Origin: Clostridia bacterium
Lineage (GTDB): Bacteria; Bacillota; Clostridia; UBA1381
DNA: 8,860 nucleotides
Direction: 5' to 3'
Assembly (NCBI GenBank): GCA_008668455.1
Contig: RQCD01000128.1
Span: 1 to 8,860 of the forward strand
Position 1 is the first letter of the stretch. Every line of letters begins with the position of its first letter. The position numbers were made by a program, and so were the translations under genes. Of this stretch, positions 4,424-8,860 are shown piece after piece. The notes beneath the pieces were generated by a model. It was not told the origin of the DNA. It searched no databases and was given only the letters and a program-made list of their open reading frames with translations.

Positions 4424-6031
4424 TTAGATTTCACTTTTTTTATTTGTATAGTTTGGCAAAAGCTTCGGAGAAACAGCGTCTGTCCTGATGCCTGCTTCCT
4501 CGCGCTCCTTGTCGAATTTTGCGATGTGGGAAAGCGTCAGCTTGCCGGGCGTTGTTTCCTTTGCTTTTTTGGACGCGTTCTGACCGGCGTTTCTGCCGAA
4601 CACGATAATATCCAAAAGGGAATTTCCCATCAGACGGTTTCTGCCGTGGATTCCGCCGACAGCCTCACCGGCTACGAACAGATTTTCCACATTCGTGGTC
4701 ATGCCGGATACGTCAATATCCAGACCGCCGTTCTGATAGTGCAGTGTCGGATAAACCAGAATCGGCTCTTTCCGGATGTCAATTCCGTAGCTTGCGAACA
4801 TTCTCATCATTGCCGGGATTCTCTTTTCGATTGTTCCCTCGCCGCCGATTGCCTCGATCATCGGAGTGTCCAGCCAGACAGCCTTGCCGCTGCCGGTGTC
4901 AACCCCCTCCTCGTGGTCGGAGCATTCGCGAATAATGGACGCTGCGGAAACGTCACGTGTTTCCAGCGGATGCATAAATACCTTGCCGTCACGGTTTACT
5001 AATTTTGCACCCAGGGAACGAACCTTCTCCGTTACCAGCGCACCGAAAATCTGCTGCGGATAAGCAGCGCCGGTCGGATGGTATTGGAGGGTGTCTGCAT
5101 AGAGCAGCTTTGCACCCACACGATATCCTAACACCAGACCGTCTGCGGTTGCGCCGTAGTGATTGGAGGTGGGGAAGCCCTGGTAATGCATCCGTCCTGC
5201 GCCGCCGGTTGCGATAATAACCGTCTTTGCACGTGCCACCATCAGCTCTTTGGTTTCCATATTCATCAAAACTGCGCCGGCTGCCTTGCCGTTCTCGTCT
5301 AAGATCAGTTCAATGGCAGAGGTGAAGTCTACGACAGGGATGCCGCGGTTTAACACCTCATCACGCAGCGTCCGCATGATTTCTGCACCGGAATAGTCCT
5401 TTGCAGCATGCATCCGTTTCCGGGAAGTTCCGCCGCCGTGGGTAGTCACCATTGTTCCGTTTTCGTCGTTGTCAAATTGCACGCCCAGATCATTCAGCCA
5501 CTGGATTGCCTCCGGTGCGTCGCATACTAATTTTGCTAAAAGCTCGCGCTTTGCCGCATAGTGACCGCCGCCGAATGCGTCTACAAAATGGATTGCCGGG
5601 GAATCGTTCGGTTTATCAGCTGCCTGGATTCCGCCCTCCGCCATCATGGTGTTTGCGTCGCCAATCCGGAGCTTGGTTACGATCATAGTCTTTGCGCCGG
5701 CATTGTCCGCCTCGATTGCAGCCGATGCGCCTGCGCCGCCGCCGCCGATGATTAAGACATCCACATCATAGCGGATCTCCTCTAAATTGACATCCTCTGC
5801 CCTGATACGGCTGTGTGCCTGTAGCATTTCGCAAAGCTCGTGCGGCACCTTCTCGCCCTTGTTTGCGCCGATTGCAAGCGTTTCAAACTCGCTCTTTTTA
5901 TAGTCCGGATGATAGGCGGCGAGCAATTTGTCCTTTTCCTCTGCGGTCATACGCTTTGGTTCATATGCAATATTTGCTTCTCTTGCCGCCTCAACTGCCT
6001 TTAAGGATTCCTGAAATTCCTTTGCGTACAT
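4424..6031 (-). CDS. Fumarate reductase/succinate dehydrogenase-type flavoprotein (FrdA-like)
   Basis: A 535-residue FAD protein of the FrdA/SdhA/NadB family. An N-terminal extension of about 85 residues precedes the FAD fold (VDVLIIGGGGAGASAA, residues 90-105). Residues matching the fumarate reductase active site are present: HPTG at 318-321, Arg359 in TRDVSAAS, His431 in TLHYQNGGL and Arg466 in HGRNRLMGNSL. The spot where E. coli-type enzymes attach FAD to histidine reads DANTMMAEGGI, so the FAD is probably not covalent. The usual long C-terminal domain is short (E. coli FrdA is about 602). There is no signal peptide and no membrane anchor gene nearby, so it is cytoplasmic. It starts at ATG behind GGAGGGG, 14 bases after the iron-sulfur subunit stop. 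Fumarate is the best substrate guess; another enoate (urocanate, acrylate or cinnamate types) cannot be excluded. Confidence 0.85.
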   Translation of the reverse strand: MYAKEFQESLKAVEAAREANIAYEPKRMTAEEKDKLLAAYHPDYKKSEFETLAIGANKGEKVPHELCEMLQAHSRIRAEDVNLEEIRYDVDVLIIGGGGAGASAAIEADNAGAKTMIVTKLRIGDANTMMAEGGIQAADKPNDSPAIHFVDAFGGGHYAAKRELLAKLVCDAPEAIQWLNDLGVQFDNDENGTMVTTHGGGTSRKRMHAAKDYSGAEIMRTLRDEVLNRGIPVVDFTSAIELILDENGKAAGAVLMNMETKELMVARAKTVIIATGGAGRMHYQGFPTSNHYGATADGLVLGYRVGAKLLYADTLQYHPTGAAYPQQIFGALVTEKVRSLGAKLVNRDGKVFMHPLETRDVSAASIIRECSDHEEGVDTGSGKAVWLDTPMIEAIGGEGTIEKRIPAMMRMFASYGIDIRKEPILVYPTLHYQNGGLDIDVSGMTTNVENLFVAGEAVGGIHGRNRLMGNSLLDIIVFGRNAGQNASKKAKETTPGKLTLSHIAKFDKEREEAGIRTDAVSPKLLPNYTNKKSEI

Positions 6032-6045
6032 TCTAAATCCCCTCC

Positions 6046-6720
6046 TTACTTCTCGATATCTCTGTTGTTATAAAGCTCTTTGATTTCCTCAATCGGCTTG
6101 CCCATGAGGTTTTCAATCAGCTCGGTAAAGGTTCCGTCCTTGATTTCCTTGACACGGTTTTCTAAATGCTCGCTTTTCGGAGCAAGATATTTTCCGTTTA
6201 AGCGCCGTGCAAGCATTGCAACCTGCGGATGGGAAATTCCTGCCGGACAGCGGGAAGAACATACGCCGCACATCACGCAGTCAAAGGATTCTTCCGCACA
6301 CTTGTCAAATTCGCCTCTTTGCGCATATGCGATATACTGCATCACGTTCAGCTTCTGGGTACAGCTCTTTGTGCAGGCGTTACAGCCGACGCATGCGTAA
6401 ATTTCCGGATAAAGCTGCATCATAATCTGCTGGGTCGGCTGAATCTTTTCAATGTCGTAGACCTGCTTCACCAGCGGGAAAAACGGCAGAGTTGCAATAT
6501 ACATATTGTCCTCCACCTTTGTCTGACATGCAAGACAGGTCTTTAATTCGCGCTCGCCCTTAATGCGGTAAATTGTTGCGCATGCGCCGCAGAAACCGTT
6601 TCTGCATCCGCAGCCGCGCACCAGCTGATAGCCTGCATATTCCATCGCGCGCATGATGGTGAGGTTATCGGGTACTGTATACTGTTTTCCAAACAGATAA
6701 ATATGAACCATATTTTCCAT
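6046..6720 (-). CDS. Fumarate reductase-type iron-sulfur subunit (2Fe-2S plus two 4Fe-4S)
   Basis: A 224-residue electron-transfer subunit. The N-terminal ferredoxin-like half carries a 2Fe-2S motif CGCRNGFCGAC (Cys37, 39, 44, 47) with CLAC at 62-65. The C-terminal half has two full 4Fe-4S motifs, CVGCNACTKSC (110-120) and CVMCGVCSSRCP (148-159). Classical FrdB/SdhB has one 3Fe-4S site in the last position; here the spacing fits two 4Fe-4S clusters. It passes electrons from the NAD(P)H module to the FrdA-like flavoprotein. I chose the ATG at 6720 (MENMVHIYLFG) because the family fold starts there. In-frame alternatives are TTG at 6726, better spaced from GAGAGG, and ATG at 6765, which would overlap the upstream gene and add an uncharacteristic segment. 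Confidence 0.85.
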   Translation of the reverse strand: MENMVHIYLFGKQYTVPDNLTIMRAMEYAGYQLVRGCGCRNGFCGACATIYRIKGERELKTCLACQTKVEDNMYIATLPFFPLVKQVYDIEKIQPTQQIMMQLYPEIYACVGCNACTKSCTQKLNVMQYIAYAQRGEFDKCAEESFDCVMCGVCSSRCPAGISHPQVAMLARRLNGKYLAPKSEHLENRVKEIKDGTFTELIENLMGKPIEEIKELYNNRDIEK

Positions 6721-6754
6721 AATCAAATCATTCCTCTCTGTGCCGATGCACTCA

Positions 6755-7588
6755 TTAATACTCATCCGGAAGCTCGTCTAATTCATCACAGCGGAATACC
6801 GGTCCGTCCTTGCAGACATATTTCGAGCCGATATTGCAGCGGCCGCACTTTCCGATTCCGCACTTCATGCGCAGCTCCATGGTGGTATAAACCTGGGTCT
6901 TGTCAAAGCCAAGCTCCTGGAGTCCTGCAAGCGTGAATTTAATCATGATCGGAGGACCGCATAAAATTGCGGTTTTATCAGTCGAAAAGCCTAATTCTTT
7001 TACATAGTTCGGAACAAACCCCACATGACCGTCCCACTCCGGCTGCTCGCGGTCAATGGTTAAATATACATTCACGCCATCATCGTTCGTCCATTCGTCA
7101 ATAATTTCCTGATAGTCTACTAAATCCTGCATACTGCGCGAACCGTAGACAATATCGATCTTTCCGTAGCGGTCGCGGTAATGGCGGCAATAGTTAATCA
7201 CAGAGCGGAGCGGTGCAAGTCCGATACCGCCGGCGATAAAGAGCATGTCGTGTCCGGCAAATTCGGTATCCACCGGAAAGGCATTGCCGTAAGGACCGCG
7301 GATGGTGATCTGCTGACCAACCTCCATCGAGTGCAGCCATTCGGTTACACAGCCGCATTTTTTAATGGAAAATTCCATAAATTCTTCATTGGTCGGGGAG
7401 GAGGTGATGGAGAACATCGCCTCGCCCACGCCCGGAATCGAGAGCATTGCACACTGTCCCGGCTTATGCTCAAACGCTTTTTTTCCGTCAGGAGTAACCA
7501 CGCGGAAGGTTTTCACGTCCGGCGTGTCGATCCGGATGTCGGTTACCACACCAACCACCGGAATCAGGGGTTCTTTTCTATCAGCCAT
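6755..7588 (-). CDS. FAD/NAD(P)-binding oxidoreductase with 2Fe-2S cluster (AsrB/FlxA/PyrK-like)
   Basis: A 277-residue protein of the ferredoxin-NADP reductase fold. FAD is bound by the beta-barrel domain with the FSITSSP segment (59-65) and GPYGNAFP (98-105). The NAD(P) domain starts with MLFIAGGIGLAPLRSV (115-130) and ends with CGPPIMIKF (210-218). A C-terminal 2Fe-2S motif has cysteines at 243, 248, 251 and 259 (KCGIGKCGRCNIGSKYVC), as in PyrK, AsrB and FlxA. It is the electron entry point of the operon, oxidising NADH or NADPH. Its ATG overlaps the upstream AsrA/FlxB-like gene by 8 bases (ATGGCTGA) and has GGAGGT 7 bases before it, so the two are translationally coupled partners. AsrB of sulfite reductase is the closest named relative, but no siroheme subunit AsrC is present and the fumarate-reductase-like genes follow instead. 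Confidence 0.88.
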   Translation of the reverse strand: MADRKEPLIPVVGVVTDIRIDTPDVKTFRVVTPDGKKAFEHKPGQCAMLSIPGVGEAMFSITSSPTNEEFMEFSIKKCGCVTEWLHSMEVGQQITIRGPYGNAFPVDTEFAGHDMLFIAGGIGLAPLRSVINYCRHYRDRYGKIDIVYGSRSMQDLVDYQEIIDEWTNDDGVNVYLTIDREQPEWDGHVGFVPNYVKELGFSTDKTAILCGPPIMIKFTLAGLQELGFDKTQVYTTMELRMKCGIGKCGRCNIGSKYVCKDGPVFRCDELDELPDEY

Positions 7589-8606
7589 TGTTCTGACCTC
7601 CTAACGTTTTCATTACTTTTACAATATTCATCTGAATCGGACATTTGGAAAGACATCTTCCGCAGCCGACGCAGGAGAACAATCCGTCGTTATTGGTCGG
7701 ATAATATACTAATTTATGCATAAACCGCTGACGGAAACGCTCTAACTGCGTTAAACGCGGCTGACCTGCCGACATTTTTGTAAAGTCGGAATACATGCAG
7801 GATTCCCAGCAGCGGAAACGCGTCACGCCGTGTCAGGTCTTGAAATCCTTAATGTCATAGCACTGACAGGTCGGGCAGACAAACGTGCAGGTACCGCAGC
7901 CTAAGCAGGACTCGGAAAGCGCGCTCCATTCCGGTGCATTGAAAAATTCCGCCGTTTTTCCCGAACCGAATTTTTCTGCAGAGAGGGAGGAGAGGGGAAG
8001 TCTTTCCAGTCTCTTTTTCGTTTCCTCCTGCTGTGCGGTTACTGCTGCTGCGTCCGATTCCTCAGTGACATCCGCAAGGGCTTCCAACAAAGCGTTTCCC
8101 TTTTCGGTTTTTGCCTCTAAATAGAGGGTATCGTCCGTTTTCCAGCAGACAACATCCCCCTCCGGGTCAGCAGCGTCAATGCCGAAGGTTTTGCAGAAGC
8201 AGGTTTCCTGCGGTCTGGTGCAGGCAAGCGCAAAGATCACGCCATGCTCGCGCCGGTTCTGATAATAGGTGTCAGCAGGGTCTGCTAAAAAGACGCGGTC
8301 TAACCCCTCACAGCTTTTCACATCACAGGCGCGCACACCAAACAGAACAAAATCCTCACATTGGCTCCGGGGGTCGCTCACCTCGATAGTCTTTCCCTCC
8401 ATCTTAAAGTCCATCAGGTTTTCGGTCTGCGGAAAGAAGAAATCCTTTGCGCTCCGAACGGTGTTCAAAGCGCCAGAGAGTGTTTTTCCGTTTTCCCACG
8501 GCTCGAATTTTGCGCCTGTCTTGGTATCAACCGGAAGATAAAGGCTGTGTGTTTTTGAGATTGCCGAGAACAGCATATCCAATTGATCTAAAGAAATTTT
8601 ACGCAT
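7581..8606 (-). pseudogene. AsrA/FlxB-like 4Fe-4S dicluster protein, interrupted by an in-frame TGA
   Basis: Read through the TGA at 7835-7833, the frame is continuous for 341 codons, the normal size for AsrA-type proteins (about 340-350). The first part (257 residues) has the family body, including RACDVKSCEGLDRV, and ends with CLGCGTCTFVCPTCQC and YDIKDFKT. The second part continues without a gap as HGVTRFRCWESCMYSDFTK and holds the other cluster motif CVGCGRCLSKCP. The stop therefore replaces one codon, expected to be glycine (GGA to TGA, one transversion), between two conserved blocks. I chose ATG 8606 (AGAGGTG upstream) over GTG 8615. It overlaps the gene before it by 8 bases (ATGCGTAA) and the gene after by 8. 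The role is electron transfer from the FAD/NAD(P) subunit to the reductase. Either a sequencing error or a real nonsense mutation; truncation would lose the second cluster. Confidence 0.8.
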
Positions 8607-8860
8607 TCCCGTCACCTCTTTCTACTGCCTCGCCCGGCTCTAAATCCTCGGTGGTATAGTTTACAATCGGCGGTCTGCTTCCAACCTCTGCTCCTGCCTG
8701 ATATGCTCCGTAAAATTCGTCAATATCCTTAATGAAATTCAGGTTTAAGAGATGGAGCGGAATATGCTGCGGACAACCGCGCGAGCATTAGCCGCCGGCT
8801 GTACATCTTCCGACACCGTGGAACGAGCGGATAATGTGGAACATTTTTTCATCAAAGGAG
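8599..8860 (-). pseudogene. 3' part of a 4Fe-4S protein gene (FlxC/HdrC-like), with in-frame TAA and lost cysteine
   Basis: The frame reads SFDEKMFHIIRSFHGVGRCTAGG, then TAA (8790-8788), then CSRGCPQHIPLHLLN and on to ..RGDGNA and a stop overlapping the next gene start. Proteins of this kind normally read RCTACGECSRGCP at the cluster, so the second cysteine appears as glycine (TGC to GGC) and the glutamate as stop (GAA to TAA). The sequence on both sides matches the family well. The fold resembles the iron-sulfur subunits found with AsrAB/FlxAB-type NAD(P)H modules and heterodisulfide-reductase-like complexes. Only about 86 codons are in view, and the rest of the gene and the operon promoter lie beyond the window. 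Two changes within 7 bases near the window edge point to sequence error; real decay is the alternative. Confidence 0.6.

Noticed and set aside
4415..5002. 195-residue plus-strand ORF opposite the FrdA-like gene
   Set aside because: It is the mirror of a clearly coding, motif-rich gene, has no ribosome binding site and shows no domain.
7181..7723. 180-residue plus-strand ORF opposite the FAD/NAD(P) gene
   Set aside because: It is an antisense shadow crossing two well-supported genes, with no family features.
7833..7835. TGA as a selenocysteine codon in the AsrA/FlxB-like gene
   Set aside because: The place lies between conserved blocks where glycine (or asparagine) is expected from family memory, not cysteine, and I could not fold a convincing SECIS hairpin just after it. 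A covariance search for SECIS would settle this.
7581..8606. Sulfite reductase (AsrABC) operon
   Set aside because: AsrA- and AsrB-like proteins are present, but the next gene is a ferredoxin/FrdB-like protein and no siroheme-binding AsrC is found; fumarate-reductase-like genes follow instead.
7581..8860. Alternative genetic code explaining the internal stops
   Set aside because: TGA and TAA are both used as normal stops by other genes here (TGA at 7581 and 2575, TAA at 709 and 2158), and the two disruptions use different stop codons.

Overview
The window looks like 8.9 kb from an anaerobic, probably gut-type Clostridia member (Lachnospiraceae-like). The reasons are the ferredoxin-type and flavin redox genes, strong AGGAGG ribosome binding sites, Bacillus-type SOS boxes and consensus sigma-A promoters with 17-bp spacers. 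No rRNA, tRNA, CRISPR array or insertion sequence was seen.

Layout. (1) 2-709, plus strand: the 3' part of cysK (cysteine synthase), ending at a terminator that works in both directions. (2) 819-1115, minus strand: a small three-helix membrane protein with its own promoter. (3) 1194-1636, plus strand: a yneA-like SOS cell-division inhibitor (membrane anchor plus LysM) behind a consensus promoter and three LexA-like boxes. (4) 1635-1923, plus strand: two tandem transcription units without a convincing ORF, each with a near-consensus promoter and a terminator-like 3' end. They look like small RNAs and share an 11-nt complementary segment. (5) 1922-2928, minus strand: an AT-rich island with two copies of a DUF4258 / YgiT-type zinc-finger toxin-antitoxin cassette. 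One is intact; in the other the toxin has decayed to a 3' remnant. (6) 3047-8860, minus strand: a redox operon. In transcription order it holds the end of a 4Fe-4S protein, an AsrA/FlxB-like 4Fe-4S protein, an AsrB/FlxA-like FAD/NAD(P) protein with a 2Fe-2S cluster, a fumarate-reductase-type iron-sulfur subunit, a fumarate-reductase-type flavoprotein, and an AspT/YidE-type carboxylate transporter, closed by a terminator.

How the operon could work (inference): the AsrB/FlxA-like subunit takes electrons from NAD(P)H, the 4Fe-4S proteins carry them to the fumarate-reductase-like pair, fumarate or a related enoate is reduced in the cytoplasm, and the transporter exchanges the acids (for example aspartate in, succinate out). 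No membrane anchor subunit for a quinone-linked enzyme is present, so the pair would be soluble and NAD(P)H-linked.

Quality warning: the outermost parts of the window carry damage not seen in the middle. The first ~70 bases of cysK have many replacements at conserved positions. In the last ~1.03 kb an in-frame TGA interrupts the AsrA/FlxB-like gene, and a TAA plus loss of a cluster cysteine interrupts the gene before it. Base-call errors near contig ends are the simplest explanation; true gene decay is the alternative.
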